From Anaerolineae bacterium (GTDB lineage: Bacteria; Chloroflexota; Anaerolineae; Promineifilales; Promineifilaceae), in assembly GCA_028277515.1 (NCBI GenBank), contig JANQGC010000246.1, forward strand, positions 1-28,429: 28,429 nt of DNA, given 5' to 3'. Under the pieces are notes generated by a model that worked only from the letters and a program-made list of their open reading frames with translations, searched no databases and was not told where the DNA came from. The position numbers were made by a program, and so were the translations under genes. The stretch's first letter is position 1, and the number at the start of each line of letters is the position of its first letter. Below are positions 8,399 to 16,564 of the stretch, piece after piece.

Positions 8399-9271
8399 CT
8401 AGATGAGTGCCCGGTCAACCGCCTGGGCGACCCGGCCAACTTGCTGATAAAAATTTGGCAGACTAGACAATGGCAATGATTGCTGGCTGTCTGAAAGGGC
8501 GGAGTCGGGATCAGGGTGGAACTCAACCAGCAAACCATCCGCTCCGGCAGCGACGGCCGATAAGGCAGCAGGCAACACAAGGTTTCTCAATCCGGTGGCG
8601 TGGCTGGGATCGGCCACAATGGGATAGTGGCTTATTTGTTTCAACAGCGCAATGGCATTGCAATCCAGTGTATTGCGGGTGGCGGTTTCAAATGTTCGGA
8701 TGCCCCTTTCGCACAACAAGATATTTTCGTTTCCCCTGCTGGCAACATGGTCGGCTGCACTCAGCCATTCTTTGATGGTGGACATGAATCCCCTTTTCAA
8801 AAGTATCGGTTTGTCAAGCTGGCCAACCTCCCAAAGCAGCGGGTAATGCTGCATATTTCGGCTGCCAATTTGGATGATATCCGCGAATTCAGCCAATAGA
8901 GTAACGTTTTCAACACTTAAAGCCTCACTAACAACCAGTAGCCCAAACTCGTCGGCAGCCTCGCGGAGCATCTCCAAGCCCGGCAGCCCTAAACCCTGAA
9001 AACTGTTTGGCGACGTGCGTGGTTTAAATGCGCCCCCACGAATGACACGGCCGCCTATTGCGGCAATAGCCTGCGCGGCGGCTCGCACCCGATCATAGCT
9101 TTCAACTGCGCAAGGTCCCGCCATTAGAATTATTTTTTCGCCTCCCAGCAATAAATTATTGTCAATGTTTATTGTTTTCGTTTTTACAATTCCGGAAGGT
9201 TCATAGGCGGAACCAGCTTGTTGTAAATAATTGGATGTCAAATCTTTCTCAATTGTGGGCAGATTCATCAT
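8399..9271 (-). CDS. aroF: 3-deoxy-7-phosphoheptulonate (DAHP) synthase, type I-beta
   Basis: About 290 aa. First step of the shikimate pathway: phosphoenolpyruvate plus erythrose 4-phosphate gives DAHP. Family motifs are clear: MAGPCAVES, GGAFKPRTSPNSFQGLG, EFADIIQIGSRNMQ, LLKRGFMSTIKEW, LCERGIRTFE, VADPSHATG and EFHPDPDSALSDSQQSL. These carry the metal Cys (AGPC), the metal His (DPSH) and the PEP/E4P-binding Lys-Pro-Arg-Thr. The (beta/alpha)8 barrel starts near residue 46, so the N-terminal ferredoxin-like or chorismate mutase regulatory domain of many I-beta enzymes is missing; an in-frame TGA near 9313 rules out an upstream extension. The ATG at 9271 is chosen; a TTG at 9289 and a second ATG at 9268 are alternatives. 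It diverges from menA and probably supplies chorismate for menaquinone and aromatic amino acids. Confidence 0.93.
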   Translation of the reverse strand: MMNLPTIEKDLTSNYLQQAGSAYEPSGIVKTKTINIDNNLLLGGEKIILMAGPCAVESYDRVRAAAQAIAAIGGRVIRGGAFKPRTSPNSFQGLGLPGLEMLREAADEFGLLVVSEALSVENVTLLAEFADIIQIGSRNMQHYPLLWEVGQLDKPILLKRGFMSTIKEWLSAADHVASRGNENILLCERGIRTFETATRNTLDCNAIALLKQISHYPIVADPSHATGLRNLVLPAALSAVAAGADGLLVEFHPDPDSALSDSQQSLPLSSLPNFYQQVGRVAQAVDRALI

Positions 9272-9298
9272 AATTACACCATATCGCAATGAGTGACC

Positions 9299-9353
9299 GT
9301 AACCGAGGATTCATATCCTCGCCGAAGGGGCGCGAAATGGATTTCGCGGTTAC
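9299..9353. repeat. Cloverleaf-shaped palindromic element
   Basis: The outer stem GTAACCG (9299-9305) pairs with CGGTTAC (9347-9353). Inside are three smaller hairpins: GAGGAT/ATCCTC (9305-9310 with 9315-9320), GCC/GGC (9321-9323 with 9329-9331) and CGCGAAAT/ATTTCGCG (9331-9338 with 9341-9348, 2-nt loop). Arms share one or two bases, so not all can form at once. The element lies in the aroF/menA divergent region. At 55 nt it is too short for a tRNA. It resembles REP/MITE-like extragenic palindromes. Confidence 0.65.
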
Positions 9354-9438
9354 TAGATTTATCTTTTAAATAATCAAGGTTCATGAATTGCGCCAAAAGA
9401 TTCTTGTTAATCGAAATCTAGCCTTCATTGTGTTTGTC

Positions 9439-9467
9439 TTAGCATGGCGAATACTTTTTTGTATAAT
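9439..9467 (+). promoter_or_regulatory. menA promoter giving a near-leaderless transcript
   Basis: TTAGCA (9439-9444), a 17-bp spacer and a perfect TATAAT (9462-9467). The menA ATG begins at 9476, only 8 nt after the -10 box, so transcription would start at or within 1-2 nt of the start codon. There is no Shine-Dalgarno sequence and no nearby downstream ATG that would give a full MenA, which supports leaderless translation. Confidence 0.6.
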
Positions 9468-9475
9468 TCTCATCC

Positions 9476-10408
9476 ATGACACACCCAAATCCGGCACCGA
9501 GTAAATCAAAAGTGTGGTTAGGCGCCATTCGCCTGAGAACCCTACCGCTAGCCTTGGCCAGTATCGTATTAGGGTCGGCATTGGCCGCCGTTTGGCAGCC
9601 TTTCAGTTGGCCGGTTGCGATTTTTAGTGTGATCACGGCTTTGCTCTTACAAATCCTATCCAACCTGGCCAACGATTTTGGTGACTCACAACATGGGGCT
9701 GACCGGATGGAACGCCAGGGACCCGTAAGGGCTGTGCAGAGCGGTGTGGTCACCAGCGGGCAGATGTTGGTGGCAATGGCTCTGACAGCTTTCCTCTCTA
9801 TCATCTCCGGGTTAACCCTGCTATATTTTGCTTTTGGAAGTGATTCCCGTGAATACTTATTGTTGTTCATCGTTCTCGGTGGCCTGGCTATTCTGGCCGC
9901 AATTGCTTACACTGCCGGTATCAGACCTTATGGTTATGCCGGTCTGGGCGATTTATCCGTTCTCCTATTTTTCGGCTGGATCGCCGTCATGGGCAGCTAC
10001 TTTTTACATACCCAACGGTTTGATTCATTTATCATGCTTCCGGCAACTGCCACTGGTTTGCTTGCGGTTGCAGTGCTTAATGTTAACAACCTGCGTGATA
10101 TAGATTCTGACCGCCGGGCCGGTAAGAAGACCATCCCTGTGCGTATCGGTCCACGAAGAGGCCGGATATACCATTGGGTTTTGCTGCTTACCGCCACTTT
10201 GTCGGCCGTCGCATATGTTTTATTGACTTTCACCTCATTCTGGCAATTATTGTTCCTGTTGATTTTGCCATTTATCATTCGCCATGGGCTTGCTGTTTGG
10301 CGTACCTTCGACCCGTTAAAGCTGAATCCGCTTTTGAAGCAACTATCCATGATTACGCTCGGTTTCGTTCTTTTGTTCAGCATTGGCCAATTAATAACTA
10401 TCCTTTAA
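9476..10408 (+). CDS. menA: 1,4-dihydroxy-2-naphthoate polyprenyltransferase
   Basis: 310 aa integral membrane protein of the UbiA superfamily. It attaches the polyprenyl tail to 1,4-dihydroxy-2-naphthoate, giving demethylmenaquinone. The first Asp-rich motif is NLANDFGDSQHGAD (about 63-76), the second NNLRDIDSDRRAGKKT (about 204-219); both bind the Mg-prenyl diphosphate. About eight or nine hydrophobic helices alternate with these cytoplasmic loops. The N-terminus WLGAIRLRTLPLALASIVLG and the segment TAGIRPYGYAGLGDLSVLLFFG are typical of MenA rather than UbiA. It is convergent with menH, and the two coding regions overlap by 18 bp at their 3' ends. Confidence 0.95.
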   Translation: MTHPNPAPSKSKVWLGAIRLRTLPLALASIVLGSALAAVWQPFSWPVAIFSVITALLLQILSNLANDFGDSQHGADRMERQGPVRAVQSGVVTSGQMLVAMALTAFLSIISGLTLLYFAFGSDSREYLLLFIVLGGLAILAAIAYTAGIRPYGYAGLGDLSVLLFFGWIAVMGSYFLHTQRFDSFIMLPATATGLLAVAVLNVNNLRDIDSDRRAGKKTIPVRIGPRRGRIYHWVLLLTATLSAVAYVLLTFTSFWQLLFLLILPFIIRHGLAVWRTFDPLKLNPLLKQLSMITLGFVLLFSIGQLITIL

Positions 10409-11200
10409 GAATAATTCAACCCGCTCCATAAACGCCTGGGGTTGCTCAAAATGAATATTGTGCCCGGCTGAAGGGAAGATGTGCAGCCGGGCATCCGGAA
10501 TTTTAGCTAACATCCTCTCATTTATGGCGACATATTTTTTATCTAATGCACCGGCGAGAAGAAGGGTTGGAAGGGAAAGCTCTTCTAGGCGAGACCAAAG
10601 TGAAGGTTGCCGGCCGGTTCCCATCCAACGTAAGCTGTTCGCTAATTGATGGGGAGAATTATTGAGGCGTTGTTGTCGCTGCTGCTCAAACTTTTGCGAA
10701 CTCAGTTGCGTCTGACTGGTGAATAAGGGAATGGATTGCCAATGATCCACAAATATCTCTATAGGCTCTGTTTCTAACAGATGAATCAATTTTTGGTCTT
10801 GGGTAATGCGCTCTGCTCTTTCTACGGCCGTTGCCAATCCCGGCGAGGCGCTTTCCAGTATCAATGAGCGAAATTTTTCAGGATATTGTAGGGCGAGAAA
10901 CAAAGCCAGCCGCCCACCCATAGAGTAGCCTATCAGGTCGACCGGTTTCAGATCTAATCGTTCGATGATTGTCACAATATCGCTGGCAATAGATTCAAAC
11001 GTATGAGGTAGATTTTCATTGCGAGTTTTCCCGTGCCCTGGCAGGTCAATAGCGATGAGGCGACGCGCATCGGAGAAAAAGTTAATAATTTCCGACCAGC
11101 TCTCTGAACTACCGGTGAACCCGTGCAGCATGAGGATAGGTGCTCCCTGGCCTTCATCAAGATAGTAATAATGTGAACCTTTTGTTTCTATATAAGGCAT
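10391..11200 (-). CDS. menH: 2-succinyl-6-hydroxy-2,4-cyclohexadiene-1-carboxylate synthase (MenH-like alpha/beta hydrolase)
   Basis: 269 aa alpha/beta-hydrolase fold. MenH removes pyruvate from the MenD product SEPHCHC to give SHCHC. The oxyanion-hole motif is LHGFTGSSESW (about 25-35), the nucleophile elbow GYSMGGR (Ser93), the likely acid Asp lies in LLAGALDKKYV and the His in SAGHNIHFEQP. GYSMGGRLAL and the neighbouring IDLPGHGKT are typical of MenH. It is the last gene of the men operon, 4 nt after menE. Its 3' end overlaps menA on the other strand by 18 bp. Assignment as MenH rather than a generic hydrolase rests on both motif and context. Confidence 0.88.
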   Translation of the reverse strand: MPYIETKGSHYYYLDEGQGAPILMLHGFTGSSESWSEIINFFSDARRLIAIDLPGHGKTRNENLPHTFESIASDIVTIIERLDLKPVDLIGYSMGGRLALFLALQYPEKFRSLILESASPGLATAVERAERITQDQKLIHLLETEPIEIFVDHWQSIPLFTSQTQLSSQKFEQQRQQRLNNSPHQLANSLRWMGTGRQPSLWSRLEELSLPTLLLAGALDKKYVAINERMLAKIPDARLHIFPSAGHNIHFEQPQAFMERVELFLKDSY

Positions 11201-11204
11201 TGGC

Positions 11205-12680
11205 TCACCCTATGATGCCCGCTTGGTTGAGTGCTTCTGCAACCATATGGCGTTGAATTTTGCCGGAAGCAGTTTGCGGCAGTTGATTTACAATTTTTAT
11301 GGTGCGTGGGATTTTATACCCGGCAAGATGTGTTCGGCCGAATGCTTCAACCTCTTGCGGCGTCAGAGCAACGTTATCTTTTGCCTGGATCATTGCCCCT
11401 ACACATTGACCCCATTCTTCATCCGGGAGTCCTACAACACAAACGGCCGCGATTCCCGGATGCTGAGCCAATGCCTGTTCTATCTCCGATGGATAGATGT
11501 TTTCACCACCACAAAGGATCATGTCGCCACGTCGTTGCAGAACAAAGAGATCCCCTTCTTCATCAAGAAAGCCAATATCACCGGTAAATAATTGACCATC
11601 GCGCAGGGCAACAGCCGTCGCTTGCGGGTCCTTATAAAACCCGGCCATTATTGTTGGCCCACTAACGACAATCTCGCCCGCCTGACCCACAGAAGTGGGT
11701 TGACCTTTGTCATCCATAATTTGAATGGAAGAAAATAGAAGTGGCCGGCCCACTGTTCCTGGTTTGGAATAAGTTTGAGGGGATAGAGCGGTGGCTACCT
11801 GGGATGATGCTTCGGTTAAACCATACGTGGTACTGACCGGAATATTTTGCTCGCGGCAGCGGCTTAATAGATTTGGGCTGGCTGCGGCGCCACCCAAGAG
11901 CAGATGCCTGAGGGCGCCTGGCCATGGCTGCCCTTGACGATGGTCAAGAAGACGGTGAACCATCGTAGGCACCAGGGAGACCAGGGTAGTGCCGTCTTTA
12001 TCCAGGGACTCACTGATGGCTTTGACGTCAAACTGATCGTGCAGGATGACGGCCGTGCCAGAGAGACAGGAGCGAAAGATGACAGCCAGCCCACCGACAT
12101 GGTAGAGCGGCAGGCAGCTCAGCCAGCGGTCATCCACTTGCACACCGAGCCTATAAGCAGAAGCAGTGGCGCTCCAAAAATGGTTGGCAAAGGTGAGCAT
12201 TGCCCCTTTAGGTTTGCCTGTGGTTCCTGAGGTATGAACTATCGCTTGCAGGTTGTTAAGATTAAAATTGCCGGCAATTTCATTATCGAAAGGTTCGTTT
12301 GTTGTCAATGAATCATTATTAATCAATGTTGCGCCGCCAGTTGGAATTTGGTTGGCGAGATCGGCCGTGCTTTGATCGTAAATGACAAGCTGGCAATCTG
12401 CCTTATCGATCTGCCATTTTAACTCCTGACCGGTAAGCCGGGTGTTTAAGGGAACCATTACCGCGCCAATCCGAGCGAGAGCATGAATTAGAATAACTGT
12501 AAATGGTGAGTTGTTCAGCAAGGTGCCTACGTGTTGTCCTGGGTGGATCAACGATAAAAGGTGTTTGCTGACCTTGTTGACCTCGCTATTTAGCTCTATA
12601 TAAGTCCACTGCTTTCCTTGAAATAGGAGAGCAAGAGAGTGTGGGCTGACTTTAGTTCTTGCTGAGAGCCAATCTTCCAT
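11205..12680 (-). CDS. menE: 2-succinylbenzoate-CoA ligase
   Basis: 491 aa member of the ANL adenylating family. It activates o-succinylbenzoate with ATP to the CoA thioester. Motifs in order: phosphate loop VHTSGTTGKPKGAML, A5 TTYGLTEASS, A7 LFTGDIGFLDEEGDLFVLQRRGDMILCGGENIYPSEIE with the hinge region, and A10 PQTASGKIQR with the catalytic Lys. The length and the compact N-terminus are usual for MenE. It lies 24 nt after menD and 4 nt before menH. A generic acyl-CoA ligase would share the motifs; the men context decides. Confidence 0.92.
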   Translation of the reverse strand: MEDWLSARTKVSPHSLALLFQGKQWTYIELNSEVNKVSKHLLSLIHPGQHVGTLLNNSPFTVILIHALARIGAVMVPLNTRLTGQELKWQIDKADCQLVIYDQSTADLANQIPTGGATLINNDSLTTNEPFDNEIAGNFNLNNLQAIVHTSGTTGKPKGAMLTFANHFWSATASAYRLGVQVDDRWLSCLPLYHVGGLAVIFRSCLSGTAVILHDQFDVKAISESLDKDGTTLVSLVPTMVHRLLDHRQGQPWPGALRHLLLGGAAASPNLLSRCREQNIPVSTTYGLTEASSQVATALSPQTYSKPGTVGRPLLFSSIQIMDDKGQPTSVGQAGEIVVSGPTIMAGFYKDPQATAVALRDGQLFTGDIGFLDEEGDLFVLQRRGDMILCGGENIYPSEIEQALAQHPGIAAVCVVGLPDEEWGQCVGAMIQAKDNVALTPQEVEAFGRTHLAGYKIPRTIKIVNQLPQTASGKIQRHMVAEALNQAGIIG

Positions 12681-12704
12681 CAGATATTGTGTCCTGGGGT
12701 TGCC

Positions 12705-14486
12705 TTAACTCCCCTTTAAGCGTTGATTGATATTTAGAACGACCTGTTTTCGGGTCAACTCATCATTTTCAGAGTTTGTTTGCACTTCAATAAGTAATGG
12801 TCTGTCGGTATTGAATGCAGATGAAAGCGCATCTGTAAATGATGGCATATCGTTTGCAAGAACATAATCGAGACCAAAGAGTTGGGCATAAGGTTTAAAT
12901 TGCAAATCATGCGGGGTATCAAAAAGATCGCCATATTCGTTTGTGAAACTTGCGATAGGCAAACGGCGAAATATTCCACCTCCATTGTTGTTTAATAAAA
13001 CGATGGTTATGTTATAAATCCCGTATTTTTTAATGGCCAGCAGGCCATTGCTGTCGTGATAGAAAGTAATATCACCGAGCAGGAGGACCACCGGCTCTTC
13101 AGTTTGTGCCGCTAGGCCGAGAGCAGTCGAAATATTGCCATCAATACCGCTGGCACCTCTGTTGGAAAAAAGTTGCAGCTTCTTGGTAGTGGGGGGACAA
13201 AATTGGTCAACATGCCGTACTGGCAGGCTGTTTCCCGCGAAAAGGAATGCTTTTTCCGGCATATGCTCGATGGTTTGGGAGACAATAGAGCCATCGAAGA
13301 ATTTATTCTGCAAAGATTCTTTTAAGAACTTTTTGAACCGGATTTCGTTGCCATTCCAAAAATTGCTCCAATCTTTATCAGGCGACGACTTTAACTTATC
13401 CGCCAACAGGTTGCAAAATAGGGATGGGGATGCCTGAAGAAAAAAAGATGTGATATGGTCGCCATCAGCCCAGGCGCCATTTTCACGAATGTGAATGTGG
13501 TGTCTATTGCCAACGACCCGCAAGTATTCGTGTAGCCATTTGGATGTGGGTACCCGGCCGAAGCGCAAGATAAGCTGAGGGCGGGGCCACTTGGCTGAAT
13601 TGCCTGCTAGGAAGGTTTCATATCCGCTAATGACGGCCGTGTCATCCATATGGGGTCCAAAACGAACGCCGGATAATGGGTCAGCCAATATTGGATAGCC
13701 ACTAATTTGTGACAATCTCGCAACGGCCTTTGGAAAATCTGCCTGGGGGTAGCCTGGCCCACAAACAATAATCCCCCTGGGATGATCCTCAATGAGATTT
13801 GATATGAGATTGATCTGGTCTGATGTTGGTTGGATGAAACCACGTTCTATTTTTGTATACGGTTGGCCAGTGTCGAGTTTGGAACTGGTTTTTTGCCATG
13901 TTTCAATACTGGTTGGTTCTAAAGGCTTTCTAAAAGGGAAATTGAGGTGCACTGGACCTTGTTCTATCCCTTGAGCGGTAAATAATGCCCGGGCGGCAAG
14001 TGTACGCAAATTTTGCAAAGCGCGTCGGGGAGCATCTATTTCGGGTAAACCGACATCGACCGACCACAATACATGATCGCCAAACATTTTAATTTGGTCT
14101 ATCGTTTGATTGGCTCCACTGTGTCTTAACTCAGGAGGGCGGTCGGCCGTCAGAACCAACAGGGGAATATTTGACATTTTTGCCTCGATGATTGCTGGCA
14201 AAAAATTGGTCCCGGCAGTGCCTGATGTGGATAAAACTGCCACTGCTTTTTGTTGGCCGAGAGCCAATCCTAAGGCAAAAAACGCGGCACTTCGCTCATC
14301 AAGATGGACAAAAACCTTGATTGTTGGGTGAGCATGAAATGCTAATGCAAGGGGCGTACTGCGCGAACCGGGCGCAATGCAGACCCTGGTCAAACCACAA
14401 CGAGCCAGCTCATTGACGAAAGTTGCCGCCCAGGTTATGGTTGTATTCATCGCTATGCCATTACTTTCAGAAGGCTCGATGGTCAT
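12705..14486 (-). CDS. menD: 2-succinyl-5-enolpyruvyl-6-hydroxy-3-cyclohexene-1-carboxylate synthase
   Basis: 593 aa thiamine diphosphate enzyme. It joins isochorismate and 2-oxoglutarate with loss of CO2 to SEPHCHC. The N-terminal Pyr domain shows APGSRSTPLALAFHAHP and the catalytic Glu in LDERSAAFFALGLA, followed by STSGTAGTNFLPAIIEA and LTADRPPELRHSGANQTIDQ, all hallmark MenD sequence. The C-terminal PP domain holds the ThDP/Mg motif LLGDITFYHDSNGLLAI ending in LLNNNGGGIFRRLP. The start ATG overlaps the menF stop (ATGA, 14483-14486), pointing to translational coupling; an internal ATG at 14450 is an alternative. It is followed by menE. Confidence 0.96.
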   Translation of the reverse strand: MTIEPSESNGIAMNTTITWAATFVNELARCGLTRVCIAPGSRSTPLALAFHAHPTIKVFVHLDERSAAFFALGLALGQQKAVAVLSTSGTAGTNFLPAIIEAKMSNIPLLVLTADRPPELRHSGANQTIDQIKMFGDHVLWSVDVGLPEIDAPRRALQNLRTLAARALFTAQGIEQGPVHLNFPFRKPLEPTSIETWQKTSSKLDTGQPYTKIERGFIQPTSDQINLISNLIEDHPRGIIVCGPGYPQADFPKAVARLSQISGYPILADPLSGVRFGPHMDDTAVISGYETFLAGNSAKWPRPQLILRFGRVPTSKWLHEYLRVVGNRHHIHIRENGAWADGDHITSFFLQASPSLFCNLLADKLKSSPDKDWSNFWNGNEIRFKKFLKESLQNKFFDGSIVSQTIEHMPEKAFLFAGNSLPVRHVDQFCPPTTKKLQLFSNRGASGIDGNISTALGLAAQTEEPVVLLLGDITFYHDSNGLLAIKKYGIYNITIVLLNNNGGGIFRRLPIASFTNEYGDLFDTPHDLQFKPYAQLFGLDYVLANDMPSFTDALSSAFNTDRPLLIEVQTNSENDELTRKQVVLNINQRLKGS

Positions 14487-15943
14487 TGGTTCCCGTCCTC
14501 CAGGTTGGATTGCGGTTTATCTATTCCTTGTCCCAGTGCGTCAAGCATTGGTTTGAATTTCAGGTTTGATTCTGACCATTCATTCTCAGCTACTGAATCA
14601 GCCACTATGCCCGCACCGGCATAAAGCCAAACCCTTCTTTCCTGGGTCACAGCGGATCGAATCGCAACTGCAAATTCCCCATCCAAATCAGGATCAATCC
14701 AGCCTATTGGAGCAGCGTACCATCCTCGAGGAATGGGTTCAGCCTGGCGGATAAAGTCTAAAGCCAGATGGCGGGGGGAGCCTCCTAGAGCAGGCGTGGG
14801 ATGAAGGCGTTCCACAAGTGGCAGCGCGCCGATTGGTTCGTTTAGTGTGGCTTTGATAGGTGTCAGCAGGTGGTGGATATAGCTCAATTTATAGATTTGT
14901 GGTAACTCCTCCATCTCGATCTTGCTAACAATTGGTTCTAACTGGCGTTGGATAGATTCAACGACCAGGTGATGCTCATGACGCTCTTTTTTGCTGTTGA
15001 ACAACTGCTGAGCTAAAGAGGCGTCTTCCCTATCGTCAACGCCTCGTCTAATAGATCCGGCTAAGGCCATTGTATTAAGGTTCTTACCCCTTACTTGCAC
15101 CAATAACTCAGGTGTTGCCCCGTAAAAGGCGTGATTAGGACGAGGTTCAAATAAAAAACGGACACATTCTTGATAATGTTGATTTATATAAGCAAAAGCC
15201 TGGTCGATATCGACTCGTTCACTGGAACGAAGTTCGCATGCCAGAGCCAGAACTACTTTTTTTAAAGCTGTTTTTTTTATACTCTCTACCGCCTCTATAA
15301 TATTTTTTTCCCAAATGTCGAAGCTTACAGGGAAATTCAAGGCATATTCTGATGTTTGTTTTTCACCTTCAAAAGGTGAACCCTGCGGTCGAGATTGGAG
15401 CATATCTTCATACCGGGCTTGAAGGGCATATGTAAGCTGCTCTCTTAAGGTGCTCAGGTCATCATCTTCTAATGACACTGCATTAATGGTTAACCATGAT
15501 TGCTCACCATTTTGAATGAACTGGAAATGGGGAAGAAAAAAGTGGGCGGGATGAAAAACAGACCAGGTGTTGTCTGACGTAAAATCGTCTCGGAAGGAAA
15601 ATCCGCCAAACATGCGCGGGCGGGCAAAATGGATTTGATTGGGATCCAAAAAAGCGTCAGAAAATAGAGAATTCGCTTTGCGGTTTATTTCCGTAAAACG
15701 GGTTTGCCCCCAGGCCATCATTTCCACAGCGACCCCAAATCCGGTGAGGATATATTGATCACGACCGTTCTGCCAGAAAAATCGTTCCTTTCCGCGACCA
15801 TAGTTCAGAATATCTTGTGCAGTGAGACCTGGAGCGGGAATGCTGGTGCTCACCAACCGACCTTCCGCAGGTGACTGTAAGAATGGAATCTTTTCTGCCC
15901 GATTTGCCGCCCAAAAATTAGCTTGCATGTGACTCTTGTTCAT
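14483..15943 (-). CDS. menF: Isochorismate synthase
   Basis: About 486 aa chorismate-binding enzyme that makes isochorismate, the entry into menaquinone synthesis. Conserved C-terminal motifs: KKVVLALACEL, PNHAFYGATPELLV, ALAGSIRRG, KERHEHHLVVESI, HPTPALGGSP and YAGAGIVADSVAENEWSESNLKFKPML, the last with the Mg-binding acidic residues. The N-terminal half (1-200) is less conserved, as usual in MenF/EntC. Three starts are possible, all inside the TetR gene: GTG at 15952, ATG at 15943 (chosen) and ATG at 15928, the last with a weak AAGAG 4 nt upstream. The 11-35 bp overlap with TetR suggests coupled translation. Isochorismate synthases for siderophores look similar; the men context decides. Confidence 0.93.
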   Translation of the reverse strand: MNKSHMQANFWAANRAEKIPFLQSPAEGRLVSTSIPAPGLTAQDILNYGRGKERFFWQNGRDQYILTGFGVAVEMMAWGQTRFTEINRKANSLFSDAFLDPNQIHFARPRMFGGFSFRDDFTSDNTWSVFHPAHFFLPHFQFIQNGEQSWLTINAVSLEDDDLSTLREQLTYALQARYEDMLQSRPQGSPFEGEKQTSEYALNFPVSFDIWEKNIIEAVESIKKTALKKVVLALACELRSSERVDIDQAFAYINQHYQECVRFLFEPRPNHAFYGATPELLVQVRGKNLNTMALAGSIRRGVDDREDASLAQQLFNSKKERHEHHLVVESIQRQLEPIVSKIEMEELPQIYKLSYIHHLLTPIKATLNEPIGALPLVERLHPTPALGGSPRHLALDFIRQAEPIPRGWYAAPIGWIDPDLDGEFAVAIRSAVTQERRVWLYAGAGIVADSVAENEWSESNLKFKPMLDALGQGIDKPQSNLEDGNQ

Positions 15944-16526
15944 ATCCAACACTTTTCAAAAGGACGGGCAGGAGGGAAGCCATGATATGGTCCGGGTGTG
16001 GTTCCCCCGTATAAACCCAACGGATGACGACATTGTAAATCGCGCCCATCCAGGCGATAGAAACGATTTCCGTATCAACTGGAGGAATATCGCCAACCTC
16101 TATAGATTCGTTCAAGTAATCCTCTATTAACAAAGCAAAACGGTCATTTATTTCGTTTCGTTTATTTTCAAAGGTTGTTCCCAATCCGGAGGCTTGAACG
16201 AGCAATATTTTTGCCGGGCGACGGTAACGGCCGAAGGTTTCTAAACAGGTTTCCAATGCGACCCGTACCCGCTTCATACCCTTTTCCTCTCGTTGGATGG
16301 CTTCGACCACACGTCGTTCCAACAGGTCGGCAAATTGGTCGACAAGAGCCAGGAACAATCGCTCTTTATTTGGAAAGTGGAAATAGATGGCTCCTTTTGA
16401 TGTATGGGATTCTTCAACAATTTCATCAAGCCGGGTATCATGATACCCTTTGCGAGAGAAGATGTTGAGGGCGGAATCTAAAATTCTTTCTCGAGTGCTT
16501 TCCGGATCGCGCGTTGTTTGGTCCAT
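15918..16526 (-). CDS. TetR-family transcriptional regulator heading the men operon
   Basis: 202 aa from the chosen ATG at 16526. The N-terminal TetR domain begins with TRERILDSALNIFSRKGYHDTRLDEIVEES, and the recognition helix region HTSKGAIYFHFPNKERLF is typical. The C-terminal part is an all-helical ligand-binding domain of unknown specificity. An in-frame ATG at 16577 would put the operator palindrome (16541-16564) inside the coding region and add a 17-residue tail ahead of the usual TetR N-terminus, so the ATG at 16526 is preferred. The 3' end overlaps menF. Placement as first gene of menF-menD-menE-menH implies that it represses its own operon in response to a small ligand, perhaps a quinone precursor or a lipophilic compound (inference). 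Confidence 0.88.
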   Translation of the reverse strand: MDQTTRDPESTRERILDSALNIFSRKGYHDTRLDEIVEESHTSKGAIYFHFPNKERLFLALVDQFADLLERRVVEAIQREEKGMKRVRVALETCLETFGRYRRPAKILLVQASGLGTTFENKRNEINDRFALLIEDYLNESIEVGDIPPVDTEIVSIAWMGAIYNVVIRWVYTGEPHPDHIMASLLPVLLKSVGYEQESHAS

Positions 16527-16540
16527 TTTATCTATCCATT

Positions 16541-16564
16541 TACAGACCGACCAGTCGGTTTGTA
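16541..16564. promoter_or_regulatory. Probable TetR operator in front of the men operon
   Basis: A 24-bp imperfect palindrome (20 of 24 positions symmetric) centred on GACCGACCAGTCGGT, with flanking TACA and TGTA arms. It starts 15 nt upstream of the preferred TetR ATG. Operators of this form, GACCGACNNGTCGGTC-like, are common for autoregulating TetR repressors. An AT-rich stretch (16567-16590, GATAAAAT on the minus strand) just upstream could hold the -10 box, so repressor binding would cover the start of transcription. Confidence 0.75.

Noticed and set aside
9299..9353. tRNA-like cloverleaf
   Set aside because: Only 55 nt, with overlapping arms and no T-loop or anticodon-stem arrangement; better explained as an extragenic palindrome.
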